The notes: generated by a model from the letters alone, not told the origin. A DNA stretch of 7,983 nt from Candidatus Hydrogenedentota bacterium (GCA_903922535.1 CAIXUF010000832.1:1-7983), one strand, 5' to 3'. Positions 1-6,720 are shown, counted from the stretch's first letter. Made by a program: numbers and translations.

Positions 1-30
1 AACCTCCGGAAAACGGCCGGAAACACCGAC

Positions 31-48
31 GAACCCCGAATGGGGTTC
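31..48. repeat. Perfect 7-bp inverted repeat (hairpin)
   Basis: GAACCCC (31-37) and GGGGTTC (42-48) pair perfectly around the 4-nt loop GAAT. It is the first of three similar small hairpins in the first 180 bases. There is no T-run on either side, so a rho-independent terminator is unlikely. Confidence 0.6.
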
Positions 49-84
49 AATGTGAAAGGGCGCCTTTGACTCGTCCTCCACATT

Positions 85-99
85 CAACCCAAAGGGTTG
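85..99. repeat. Perfect 6-bp inverted repeat CAACCC-AAA-GGGTTG
   Basis: The arms at 85-90 and 94-99 flank an AAA loop. The arm sequence resembles the hairpin at 31-48 (both contain the AACCC/GGGTT core), which suggests members of one small palindrome family and not chance. No T-run follows. Confidence 0.55.
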
Positions 100-157
100 G
101 AAGACAGGGCATGCATACTGCGCCACCGGAGGTTTCACCTCGCGGCTATTCACATTC

Positions 158-172
158 GTTCCCTACGGGAAC
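158..172. repeat. Perfect 6-bp inverted repeat GTTCCC-TAC-GGGAAC
   Basis: The arms at 158-163 and 167-172 flank a TAC loop. This is the third hairpin of the series, spaced about 50-75 nt from its neighbour. Its function is unknown. Confidence 0.5.
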
Positions 173-322
173 CAGAACAAGCGCGCATGTCGCACTATCA
201 CCCAATCGGTGGCCTGTGAAACAAGCGCTTATGTCTCTCGACTGGCCGCTGCACCAGGCCATTCCTGCTCGGTCGGAGCCGCTTGCTCAATTCATCCGGC
301 GATTAGGGACGTCTGACACCGG

Positions 323-351
323 TTGCGTCCGCCGGTGGGATCGGGTATATT
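323..351 (+). promoter_or_regulatory. Candidate sigma70-type promoter upstream of the DUF433 gene
   Basis: TTGCGT (323-328, three of six matches to the -35 consensus) and TATATT (346-351, five of six matches to the -10 consensus) are separated by the ideal 17 bp. The surrounding bases (TATATTTTACTAGATTCAAA) are unusually AT-rich for this window. A transcript would start near 358 and leave a leader of about 160 nt before the ATG at 517. The -35 match is weak, so this is only a candidate. Confidence 0.35.
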
Positions 352-516
352 TTACTAGATTCAAATTATGGCCATTTCGCATGAATGCGGCCGACGTTTC
401 GCCGTAGTTTCAAGCCGTCCTCCCCATGGCCCGACGGAAGTCTGCCGGGCCTCAACAGGCAAGTCGGCACGCGCTAATGCCTTGCGGCAGGACGGATAAA
501 AAGGAGACTCGAACCC

Positions 517-756
517 ATGGACTGGAGACAGCACATTGAGCAGCGTCCGGACGTCATGCTCGGCAAACCGGTCATTCGGGGCACACGGATCACCGTGGAA
601 CTGATCCTCGAAGATCTTGCCGAGGGCGCGACTGAGGGGGACCTGCTCGAAGCCTATCCGAATTTGCGGCCCGAGCATATTCGCGCGGCCCTCGCCTACG
701 CGGCCGCATCACTGTCCTCGGAATTGACGATATTCCAGGGTGCCGCGGCGGGATGA
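517..756 (+). CDS. DUF433 family antitoxin (VapB-like)
   Basis: This 79-residue protein is a full-length DUF433 domain. These small winged-HTH-like proteins are usually the antitoxin and autorepressor partner of DUF5615 PIN-like toxins. Diagnostic features are the N-terminal IxxxPxVMLGKPVIRGTRITVE segment (residues 7-28), in which G-K-P-V-I-R-G-T-R-I is the family signature. A helical part follows in which LILEDLAEGATEGDLLEAYP leads to LRPEHIRAALAYAA (residues 51-64). The start at 517 has a good Shine-Dalgarno sequence, AAGGAG at 501-506, 10 nt upstream. Its stop overlaps the next ATG as ATGA (753-756), the coupling expected for a toxin-antitoxin pair. The partner is broken (see 753-1259), so this antitoxin appears to be an orphan. 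Family assignment is firm from the signature; activity is not known. Confidence 0.88.
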   Translation: MDWRQHIEQRPDVMLGKPVIRGTRITVELILEDLAEGATEGDLLEAYPNLRPEHIRAALAYAAASLSSELTIFQGAAAG

Positions 757-821
757 ATATCCCGGCAGACGAGAATATCGAGAAGGCCATGGTTGACTGG
801 CTCCGCCAGACGGGACACGAC
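753..821 (+). pseudogene. Remnant of DUF5615 PIN-like toxin gene
   Basis: Only the first 23 codons of the toxin survive, including the ADEN motif with the first PIN-type acidic residue and the GHD that ends the first helix in this family. A complete DUF5615 protein is roughly 100-120 residues, and the remaining catalytic acidic residues are lost. The start overlaps the antitoxin stop by ATGA, which supports its former role as the second gene of the pair. Confidence 0.65.
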
Positions 822-1259
822 GGGGAAATAGGGAAGCGTCCCTATTTTTCCTATTTTTCGGATGGCACGAAGGTGCTGATGGGATTGGAAAAGTGGGCGG
901 CCATACTCTGTGACGCCGTCACAGGCGCGGAAATACGCACTGTCCTCTGGGATACACCGGCGAGTGTTTTGTCCGTGGCCTTTTCTCCGGATGGCGGGAA
1001 AGTGCTCATTGGCGCGGACGACAAGACCGCCAGACTCTGGAACCCTGTCACTGGCGAGAAGATTCGCACGTTCGCCGGTCACATGGACAGCGTTAACGAT
1101 GTGGTATTCTCGCCGGACGGCACGAAGCTACTCACCGGGTCAGGAGACGGCACGGCGAAGTTGTGGGACGCGGGCACCACCCAGCAGATTCTACCCACGA
1201 ATCACACTTGTTGTTCCTCGGGTGCCAATGACCAAGTCAGGAGACCCCAACCGAAATAG
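753..1259 (+). CDS. Chimeric ORF: truncated DUF5615 toxin N-terminus joined to WD40-repeat fragment
   Basis: This open frame of 168 codons is stitched from unrelated parts. Residues 1-23 (MNIPADENIEKAMVDWL, then RQTGHD) match the start of DUF5615 PIN-like toxins, including the first acidic residue in ADEN. Residues 24-36 are translated from a palindrome at 822-859. Residues 35-147 are WD40 repeats: a decayed blade with FSDGTK where FSPDGTK is expected and ILCDAVTG where RLWDAVTG is expected (35-60), a good blade with VAFSPDGG and TARLWNPVTG (72-101), and a third with VVFSPDGT and TAKLWD (117-139). The last 20 residues match nothing I recognise. A WD40 propeller normally needs about seven blades, so under three cannot form one. 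Nothing upstream or downstream continues the propeller. The ORF is probably translated by coupling from DUF433 but unlikely to be functional. Pipelines may label it simply as a WD40 protein. Confidence 0.65.
   Translation: MNIPADENIEKAMVDWLRQTGHDGEIGKRPYFSYFSDGTKVLMGLEKWAAILCDAVTGAEIRTVLWDTPASVLSVAFSPDGGKVLIGADDKTARLWNPVTGEKIRTFAGHMDSVNDVVFSPDGTKLLTGSGDGTAKLWDAGTTQQILPTNHTCCSSGANDQVRRPQPK
822..859. repeat. REP-like palindrome at the toxin/WD40 joint, with tandem 9-mer
   Basis: AAATAGGGA (826-834) and TCCCTATTT (839-847) form a perfect 9-bp stem around the loop AGCG. The right side carries CTATTTTTC twice in tandem (842-850 and 851-859). It resembles, from memory, the AAATAGG...CCTATTTTTCC palindromes dispersed in many bacterial genomes, often near REP-associated Y1 transposases. 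It sits exactly between the toxin and WD40 homologies and is translated in frame as GEIGKRPYFSYF. Confidence 0.7.
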
Positions 1260-1316
1260 TTGTGCTCCCGTCCTTTCGTCCCGACCTTCTTCTCCTTGCC
1301 CAAGACGCTCCTCCGG

Positions 1317-1346
1317 TTGAAACCCGCGCGCGAGTCCTGTTTAAAT
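1317..1346 (+). promoter_or_regulatory. Candidate sigma70 promoter with extended -10 for the GH127-like gene
   Basis: TTGAAA (1317-1322, five of six) and TTAAAT (1341-1346, four of six) are 18 bp apart. The TGT immediately before the -10 hexamer (1338-1340) fits the extended -10 pattern. A start near 1353 would give a leader of about 68 nt before the ATG at 1421. It lies in the gap after the chimeric ORF, where a promoter for the next gene would be needed. Confidence 0.4.
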
Positions 1347-1420
1347 GCCCATTGGCGGCAGTTTCATCGCGGCCAGAAACTGCTCTCTTTTCCCGCGTCC
1401 GCCGCCCAAGGAGATTTGGC

Positions 1421-3073
1421 ATGGTTCAAAGGCAAAGCAGCCGAAGAGTCTTCCTGCAACAGACCGCTGTCCTCGGCACCGCCTTTCTGCCTTTCGGGCG
1501 CTTTGCGTCCGGTGCGGAGGCCGTACAAGCGGACCCCGTGGACAACCCCCTGCGCAACGCGATGGAGCGCGTGCACGGGTGCTGTCTGGCGTGGCTTAAC
1601 CCGGACGAACACTGGCTGCCGACGGGCGGATATGAAATGGCCCATGACACGGGGCGGTGGTGGGACGCGATGCTGCGCTGCGAGGCCGCCATCGGCCTTC
1701 CCATACCCGGGCAGGCCGAGGAGGCCATGCTGGAGAACCTGCGCAAGATGACGGACAACCCGGCGGCGCTGCTGACGAATGAGTTTGGTCCGCCCAACGC
1801 CTACCGGGTCAACCTGCACAACATCCGGGAAACGCTGCTTGCCTACACGGTACTGGTGAAGCACCGCAAGAGCGACTGGGCGTGCGGCCAGGGGCACAGA
1901 CTCATCACGGCCATCGGCGGGCTGCTCAACGCGGACGGCCAACTGGACTACAAGCGGCTGGACACGCTGATGGAGGGAAGGCCGCTGAACAAAGACCCGA
2001 TGATGGTCCCCTATGCTCCCGAGGGACAATGGTTCGACTCGACGGGAACCACGGGCCGCGCGATGGAGGCCATGGTCTGGTTCAGCGAGGCGGCGGGCGA
2101 CGCGGAGGCCATGCAACTCGCCGGACGCCTCGCCGAAGTACATTTGCGGAACATGATTGACCCGAGCGGCAGGGTGCGCGCGGAACTGCTCGACCCCGCC
2201 CATGAGGGCCACAACCATTCGTACTGCGGAACGCTGCGCGGACTGCTGCTGTACGGGCTCGCCTCCGGTGAAAGGCGGTATGTGGACGCGGTGGCGAAGA
2301 CATACCGAAACGGGCTGTGGGGCACCACCATCAGCCGCTCCGGCTGGTCGCCGCACGACCTGGGCAAACGCCGCTTCCCCAACGAGGACGGCGATCCCGT
2401 GGGCGAGCACGGGAGCTGCAGTGATGTCGTCCAGCTTGCCCTGTGGCTGGGACTGCGCGACGGGCAGACGGACTTGCTGGACGACACGGAGCGCCTCATC
2501 CGCGCGCGGCTGCTGCCCGCGCAGATGAAGGACCCGGACCACCCGCGGAACGACGGGGCATGGGGCGTTTACAGTCATCCCTATGGGCGCGGGAACATTC
2601 TCGACGTGTTTGCCGCGGTCCTCCACTGCCTGTCGGACGTGAGCAATAACATCGTCACCGCCGCGGCGGACGGCACGGTGTCGGTCAACCTCCATTTTAG
2701 TTGCGACACGCCGGACGTTTCCGTGCAGTCAAAGCGCGGCGCCGCCGCCACGTTGGTCATCACGCCGAAACGCAGCGTTCCCCTGCGCGTCCGCGTTCCC
2801 GCATGGACTGCACGGGAGTCGGTCCAGATGCGCACGGACGACAAGCCGCTGCCGCTGCATTGGGACGGGTCCTGCCTGGTGCTCGATGCCGCCCAGGTTG
2901 TTGCCGGGTGCCCCGTCACGCTTCAGCACGATCTCCCCCAGACGGAAACCGTGGAGGAATTGCCCGTCAGCAAAAAGAAGTTCCGGCTGGCCTGGCGGGG
3001 CGACGAAGTTACCGCATGTGATCCCTGCGTGCCGATATACCCCTGCGTTGCACAGGCAATAAAGGCGGTGTAA
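1421..3073 (+). CDS. Tat-exported six-hairpin glycoside hydrolase, GH127/DUF1680-like (beta-L-arabinofuranosidase-type)
   Basis: This 550-residue protein probably removes arabinofuranose-like sugars outside the cytoplasm, but the substrate is inferred from fold only. Residues 1-31 are a Tat signal: SSRRVFLQQ (6-14) fits the twin-arginine SRRxFLK consensus, followed by a hydrophobic stretch. The catalytic region (about 42-410) has the repeated helical hairpins of an (alpha/alpha)6 barrel, including WFDSTGTTGRAMEAMVWF (204-221), HNHSYCGTLRGLLLYG (264-279) and EHGSCSDVVQLALWLG (329-344). A beta-sandwich follows, with VNLHFSCDTPDVSV (422-435), LRVRVPAWT (455-463) and a closing WRGDEVTACDP segment (525-535), all typical of DUF1680 relatives. 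The start at 1421 is chosen over the longer open frame from 1262 because AAGGAG (1408-1413) lies 7 nt upstream and the Tat motif follows directly. The double cysteine that forms the catalytic zinc site in characterised GH127 enzymes is not seen at the expected place (around 391-400). Confidence 0.85.
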   Translation: MVQRQSSRRVFLQQTAVLGTAFLPFGRFASGAEAVQADPVDNPLRNAMERVHGCCLAWLNPDEHWLPTGGYEMAHDTGRWWDAMLRCEAAIGLPIPGQAEEAMLENLRKMTDNPAALLTNEFGPPNAYRVNLHNIRETLLAYTVLVKHRKSDWACGQGHRLITAIGGLLNADGQLDYKRLDTLMEGRPLNKDPMMVPYAPEGQWFDSTGTTGRAMEAMVWFSEAAGDAEAMQLAGRLAEVHLRNMIDPSGRVRAELLDPAHEGHNHSYCGTLRGLLLYGLASGERRYVDAVAKTYRNGLWGTTISRSGWSPHDLGKRRFPNEDGDPVGEHGSCSDVVQLALWLGLRDGQTDLLDDTERLIRARLLPAQMKDPDHPRNDGAWGVYSHPYGRGNILDVFAAVLHCLSDVSNNIVTAAADGTVSVNLHFSCDTPDVSVQSKRGAAATLVITPKRSVPLRVRVPAWTARESVQMRTDDKPLPLHWDGSCLVLDAAQVVAGCPVTLQHDLPQTETVEELPVSKKKFRLAWRGDEVTACDPCVPIYPCVAQAIKAV

Positions 3074-3112
3074 AACCCAGCACACGTTCTTGGCAAAAAA
3101 ACGAAGCACAAG

Positions 3113-3157
3113 GCCGCCGAGACGGCGGCGATACGTATCGCAGGCGTCCCCGCCTGC
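3113..3157. repeat. Three abutting palindromes between convergent genes
   Basis: Three perfect palindromes share their end bases. GCCGCCG-AGA-CGGCGGC (3113-3129) is followed by the 12-bp palindrome CGATACGTATCG (3129-3140) and then GCAGGCG-TCCC-CGCCTGC (3140-3157). They fill most of the 111-nt gap between the converging GH127-like and GH38-like genes. On the minus strand the first-listed stem is followed, 11 nt later, by seven T residues (the A-run at 3096-3102), so it could help end transcription of the minus-strand gene. The spacing is too long for a classical terminator. The sequence style is that of a dispersed intergenic repeat. Confidence 0.65.
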
Positions 3158-3184
3158 CTTGTCCTGCGATGCCTTGGCGGGCCG

Positions 3185-5725
3185 TCAGGGTTTGTACAGC
3201 CTCTCCATAAAGACCGGATCTTCCTTGAGGTCGGGCTGAATGATCACCTGCGGCTCCGACAGGAGCGTTTCGGCCAGGTTCGCGGCGTCCTGTGCGGTTT
3301 TGACCGTGTCCGAGTCCTTCCACGCCAGATCAAAGCGGAACTCGAAGATGCCATGGCTGTCGGCGACAAAGTTGGTCATCCAGGTGTTGTCGAAGACCAG
3401 CGCATAGGCCCTGTTTGGACTGGGCGGCGCGTCCTCCAAATGCCTGAGCGGTTGCGGCCCGCCAAAGCTGACAATCGGCGCATCGCGGGTGATCCACAGC
3501 CAGTGGCCGTCGGCCGTGCCGTAGTCGGCCCAACTGTCGATGGCAAACCAGTCGCGGCAACTGTGCGGCAGTTGGTCCTTGAAAGGCACAAAGGGAAATC
3601 CGCCGCACGAGGTCACCGGCAGCGTGTCGCCGGTGGGTATTGCGCAGCCGATGTAGAACCATTCCGGCAACTCCGATGAGATGCGGTAGAGCCGGACGGT
3701 CAGCACTGCCCGCGTGTCGCGGTGGTGAATTTCGAGGGTGCGCGTCATCCATTTGAGCCGGGGATGTTTCATCGACTGGGTGTAGACGGTGGTGTGGCCG
3801 TTGGAGACAACGGTGGTCTTTCCGGCCGCTTCGGCGGCCGTTTCCTTCAGCGCGGCCTTCCGGCGCGCCTCGTCGCGGCCTTGAAGGATATCGTTGTACT
3901 TCCAGCGCCCGGAAGGCTCGATCAGTTCGATGCAAACGAAGCTGCCCGGACTCTCCGTGAACAGGGGTTTGTTCATGTCCGGCCACTGGACCGAAGTCGG
4001 CCAGCCGTTGTCATCCACCGCAACGGTCGGCGCGGGTGAGGACGCCGCCGGAGCGCCTGCCTTCGCGCCTGGCACAAGACGAACCGTTGTTCTCGGGCCC
4101 GCGTTTTCCATCCAGAAGCGAAGGAGTTGTCCCGGTGCGTTGTCGGCCACCGTGCCGTTGTCGGCCTCAGCCGTCATCTCGCCGGCGTTGGCGGGCGCGG
4201 TGAACTGGGCATACCCGGGAAGCAGCTCCACCGGGGTGGTGACTCCGGTCAGGGGGTTCTCAAATGCGCTGACCTTTTCGCGCAGGGCCGTTGCCTTCAT
4301 CGTAATCCATCCGCTCCACGGACCGGGGGCCGTGTTGGCCACGTAGTATCCGTGCTCCAGGGGGTAGACGGCCGTGCGCGCGCGCTGCGCCAGCAGCACC
4401 TTGGACATCGCCAGCGGATGGTATGCGGTGCGCGCCTTTTCATTGTACTGCCCCAGGGTGTCGATGTCGCTGGGCAGCCCGATGCTGTCCGCCGAACCCC
4501 AGGTGTGCTCGTCGAAGAGACACAGTTCGCGCAGCAGGGTGTCGGCCGTGGCGCGCGTGTTCGCGTCGGCGGACCCGCCCCAGACGGGACTGAGCGCGGC
4601 CGTCAGGTTGCGCTTGGCCCGGCGCGATGCGGCCACCTCCCGGGGCCCCGAGGCGCAGCCGTTCGCCCACCAGTCGGGGAACTCGCCCGTGTATTCCGGC
4701 AGACCGGCGTCGATGTCCGGTTTCACGTCGTCGATGGCCTGCGACACTGTGGTCATCCGCAGTTCGGGCTGCAAGCCCAGTCCGTCCCATGCCGCCACAA
4801 AGTCGGCCAGACCCAGGAAGGGTGGATCGTTGTCCATGCGCCATTCATTGGTCACCGAGAGCGGGAGCACCGGATAGTTATAACCCCGCGCCTCCAGTTC
4901 TCCAAGCCGCCCGCACAACCGCACGTGGGCCTTGCGCAGGGCCGCCTCATCGGTGGGATAGAATTCGCCGCGCCGGGGCGGACGGTACCGTGTGTCGGTC
5001 GATTCGGGCACGGGCCCGTGCCGCCAGGAATCGGCGAAGAAATAATAGAAACCGTTCGGATAGGCGTCGCCCAGCCAGACGAAGAGGCGGCGGTCATCGG
5101 GCATTCTCCAGTAGAAGCACATGGGCACCGGAAACGGGGTCTGGCCGTTGGTCGGGTTGATGCCCATCCACAGGTTGTTCACGTTGCGCTTCAGCAGCGC
5201 CGACGCGCCGGCCCGGGGAAAGCCGTTCACGTCGTTCTGAATCCCCGTTTTGGGGGAGGCCGCGTTCCACACTTCCTCCGGCAGCCAGTGGAGCGCCGCC
5301 TGCCATTCGTCGGCGCTGAGCGTGGGGGTCTGGTTCATGGGGAGCGCCGCGATTTCGAGGCGGCCGGTCTGGATGGCCCGGATCAGGTCCTTCCGCCGCT
5401 CGGGCGTGTTCTTCTGCCACCAGTCGTCCACGGTCACCGCGGACTCGGCGGTCCAGGCGAACCGGGCGTCGGGCGGCGCGCTCTCCGTGTTCAGCACGCC
5501 GTCGATGGCAATGTCCAGATAGCGCGTCTGCTGCTCGCGCGTGACCGCCGGATGATCGGTGAAACCGATGTCCGTGTGCGACATGTGGACGATGTCGACC
5601 CGCTTGATCTTCTTGGGCAGTTTGGGTTCCTGGGCAGAGGCGGTTGCGGCCTGCGTTGACAGGAAGAGGGTGATTGCCAGAGTGATGCCCGCAAGCGTTG
5701 TCATGGAGCGTTTTGCCGCATTCAT
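3185..5725 (-). CDS. Exported GH38-like glycoside hydrolase (alpha-mannosidase fold, DUF5054-type)
   Basis: This 846-residue secreted protein probably hydrolyses alpha-mannoside-like linkages; specificity is not shown by the sequence. Residues 1-31 are a signal peptide: a basic NAAKRS, a hydrophobic LAGITLAITLFL, then ATASA before a cleavage site at QEP. The GH38-type domain (about 40-430) has SHTDIGF (49-55), equivalent to the SHNDPGW zinc motif of GH38, then QNDVNGFP (163-170) and FDEHTWG (404-410). The spacing of H50, D52, D165 and H407 closely follows the four zinc ligands of Golgi mannosidase II (H90, D92, D204, H471), with D165 as likely nucleophile. D298 or D300 in MDNDPP is a candidate acid/base. 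The rest (about 450-846) is beta-rich, as in GH38 C-terminal domains. I chose the start at 5725 because it begins a clean signal peptide. An ATG at 5767 would add 14 residues ahead of it and cannot be excluded. The gene is convergent with the GH127-like gene and divergent from the lipoprotein gene. Confidence 0.85.
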   Translation of the reverse strand: MNAAKRSMTTLAGITLAITLFLSTQAATASAQEPKLPKKIKRVDIVHMSHTDIGFTDHPAVTREQQTRYLDIAIDGVLNTESAPPDARFAWTAESAVTVDDWWQKNTPERRKDLIRAIQTGRLEIAALPMNQTPTLSADEWQAALHWLPEEVWNAASPKTGIQNDVNGFPRAGASALLKRNVNNLWMGINPTNGQTPFPVPMCFYWRMPDDRRLFVWLGDAYPNGFYYFFADSWRHGPVPESTDTRYRPPRRGEFYPTDEAALRKAHVRLCGRLGELEARGYNYPVLPLSVTNEWRMDNDPPFLGLADFVAAWDGLGLQPELRMTTVSQAIDDVKPDIDAGLPEYTGEFPDWWANGCASGPREVAASRRAKRNLTAALSPVWGGSADANTRATADTLLRELCLFDEHTWGSADSIGLPSDIDTLGQYNEKARTAYHPLAMSKVLLAQRARTAVYPLEHGYYVANTAPGPWSGWITMKATALREKVSAFENPLTGVTTPVELLPGYAQFTAPANAGEMTAEADNGTVADNAPGQLLRFWMENAGPRTTVRLVPGAKAGAPAASSPAPTVAVDDNGWPTSVQWPDMNKPLFTESPGSFVCIELIEPSGRWKYNDILQGRDEARRKAALKETAAEAAGKTTVVSNGHTTVYTQSMKHPRLKWMTRTLEIHHRDTRAVLTVRLYRISSELPEWFYIGCAIPTGDTLPVTSCGGFPFVPFKDQLPHSCRDWFAIDSWADYGTADGHWLWITRDAPIVSFGGPQPLRHLEDAPPSPNRAYALVFDNTWMTNFVADSHGIFEFRFDLAWKDSDTVKTAQDAANLAETLLSEPQVIIQPDLKEDPVFMERLYKP

Positions 5726-5783
5726 GCGTTCCGTGTTTCCTTCCGGTGAATAGGGGGCCGATTCCATTTGTTACCTGACACGG

Positions 5784-5813
5784 ATCCTAGCCCCGCGGTT
5801 GGGAGTGCTTCAA
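5784..5813 (-). promoter_or_regulatory. Weak candidate promoter for the GH38-like gene
   Basis: Read on the minus strand, TTGAAG (5813-5808) and TAGGAT (5789-5784) are 18 bp apart, each matching four of six consensus bases. Transcription would begin near 5777, giving about 50 nt before the ATG at 5725 and almost none before the ATG at 5767. This agrees with the shorter start. The evidence is positional and weak. Confidence 0.22.
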
Positions 5814-5909
5814 ATCGGTTCTCAGTAAGTGGATGGCACGCAGGTAGATTGTGTGTGCCGGGTTGAAACGAACGGCGCGGTTGCCGGTAAAGTGGCTGAG
5901 GTGAAGAAA

Positions 5910-6713
5910 ATGAACATGCATGCTGTGTTGCGTTCGGGTTTGTGTTTGGCAATGCTCCTTGCCGCTCTTTTTCTGGGAGGATGTCCCCGATGCGACTGCG
6001 CACAGGGCGAGACAGGCAACACAAACGTCCAGTTGACCGCCTTGTCCGGCCGCTTCGGCTACGGTTTGTCCGGACCTTACGGCTTCGAGGGTTCGCTGAC
6101 CAAGAACCAGCTTGCCGATGCGGCGTGGCGGCTGGAGGCCAGCTTCTCCTTTCCGACTGGCGGTTACACCGTGGACACCCCCATCATCCTGGTGGCCGAA
6201 TCCTTTCCCGAACAGGTCAGCGTGACCATCAAGGTCACGCCGCCCGCGCCGGGCACCATCGTGACGCAGGCGGTCACGGAGATGCCTGTCACGGCGGACA
6301 TTACCGCTTCCAACGCGGCAGTCTTCAACATCCGCATTGTCGGCGAGGGGGTCGTCTCCTGCCCGGACACCATACAGGTCGCGCTCAAGAATTCCGGGGA
6401 CCAATGGACTGTGGACCAGGGGGCCACGGCGCCCCGTCTGCTGATTACCTCTCCCTCGGGCACCGGCGAGGCGACGGTTCAGATTGATCCGACCTGCCCC
6501 GTCAACAAGCTGCTCGTTGGACTGCGATACAAAGAGAACCGGCCGTTCACGAGTCTGGAAGGCTTTGAAGTGATCGCTCAGGACGGCAGGCGGTGGGCTT
6601 CCTTTGGCGTCTGTCTTTGCTTCACTTTCATACAAATTGAGCTGCCCGAAGCCGCGCTCACGGCCGAAAACGGCCCGTTGACACTGCGCTGGGTGGACAC
6701 TTACCGTCAATAG
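5910..6713 (+). CDS. Lipoprotein of unknown function
   Basis: The 267-residue product begins with a lipoprotein signal: a hydrophobic LCLAMLLAALF (11-21) and the lipobox LGGC (22-25), so Cys25 should be lipidated and the protein membrane-anchored. The lipidated cysteine starts a CPRCDC cluster (25-30). The mature part looks all-beta, with alternating hydrophobic residues, for example FSFPTGGYTVDTPIILVAES (79-98) and VSVTIKVTPPAPGTIVTQAV (103-122). A second part (about 150-267) contains a cysteine pair VCLC (234-237) and strands such as LLVGLRYKE (201-209). The PTGGY...ESFPEQVSV...PPAP pattern resembles small inhibitor-like or adhesin-like beta domains, but I do not recognise a named family. 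The start at 5910 is preferred over the ATG at 5829 because GAGGTGA (5898-5904) lies 5 nt upstream and the signal peptide begins there. Confidence 0.82.
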   Translation: MNMHAVLRSGLCLAMLLAALFLGGCPRCDCAQGETGNTNVQLTALSGRFGYGLSGPYGFEGSLTKNQLADAAWRLEASFSFPTGGYTVDTPIILVAESFPEQVSVTIKVTPPAPGTIVTQAVTEMPVTADITASNAAVFNIRIVGEGVVSCPDTIQVALKNSGDQWTVDQGATAPRLLITSPSGTGEATVQIDPTCPVNKLLVGLRYKENRPFTSLEGFEVIAQDGRRWASFGVCLCFTFIQIELPEAALTAENGPLTLRWVDTYRQ

Positions 6714-6720
6714 AACAATC

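Larger units (their letters stand above)
1..516. other. Non-coding segment with several short palindromes
   Basis: I see no convincing gene here. The one long open frame on the plus strand (66-407) has no ribosome binding site and an unstructured composition rich in Arg, Pro, Ser and Thr. The segment instead holds perfect inverted repeats at 31-48 (GAACCCC/GGGGTTC), 85-99 (CAACCC/GGGTTG) and 158-172 (GTTCCC/GGGAAC), with loops of 3-4 nt, and a weaker one at 317-337 (CACCGG/CCGGTG). A possible promoter follows at 323-351 and the Shine-Dalgarno sequence of the downstream antitoxin gene at 501-506. Confidence 0.6.

Noticed and set aside
66..407. 113-codon open frame at the left end
   Set aside because: It has no ribosome binding site and a low-complexity Arg/Pro/Ser/Thr composition, and it spans the palindromes. 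It looks like a chance frame.
1262..1420. Upstream extension of the GH127-like gene
   Set aside because: It would put 53 unrelated residues before a Tat signal, whereas the ATG at 1421 has a strong Shine-Dalgarno sequence.
1364..2695. 443-codon minus-strand frame
   Set aside because: It is antisense to the GH127-like gene in GC-rich DNA, has His/Arg/Val-rich low-complexity composition and no recognisable domain.
4127..5659. 510-codon plus-strand frame
   Set aside because: It is antisense to the well-supported GH38-like gene and Gly/Arg/Val/His-rich without domains.
5863..5893. TTGAAA ... TAAAGT promoter for the lipoprotein gene
   Set aside because: The spacer is 19 bp and the predicted start would fall within or just before the Shine-Dalgarno sequence.
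5829..5909. Longer lipoprotein start at the ATG at 5829
   Set aside because: It would place 27 extra residues ahead of a normal lipoprotein signal peptide. The 5910 start has GAGGTGA at correct spacing.
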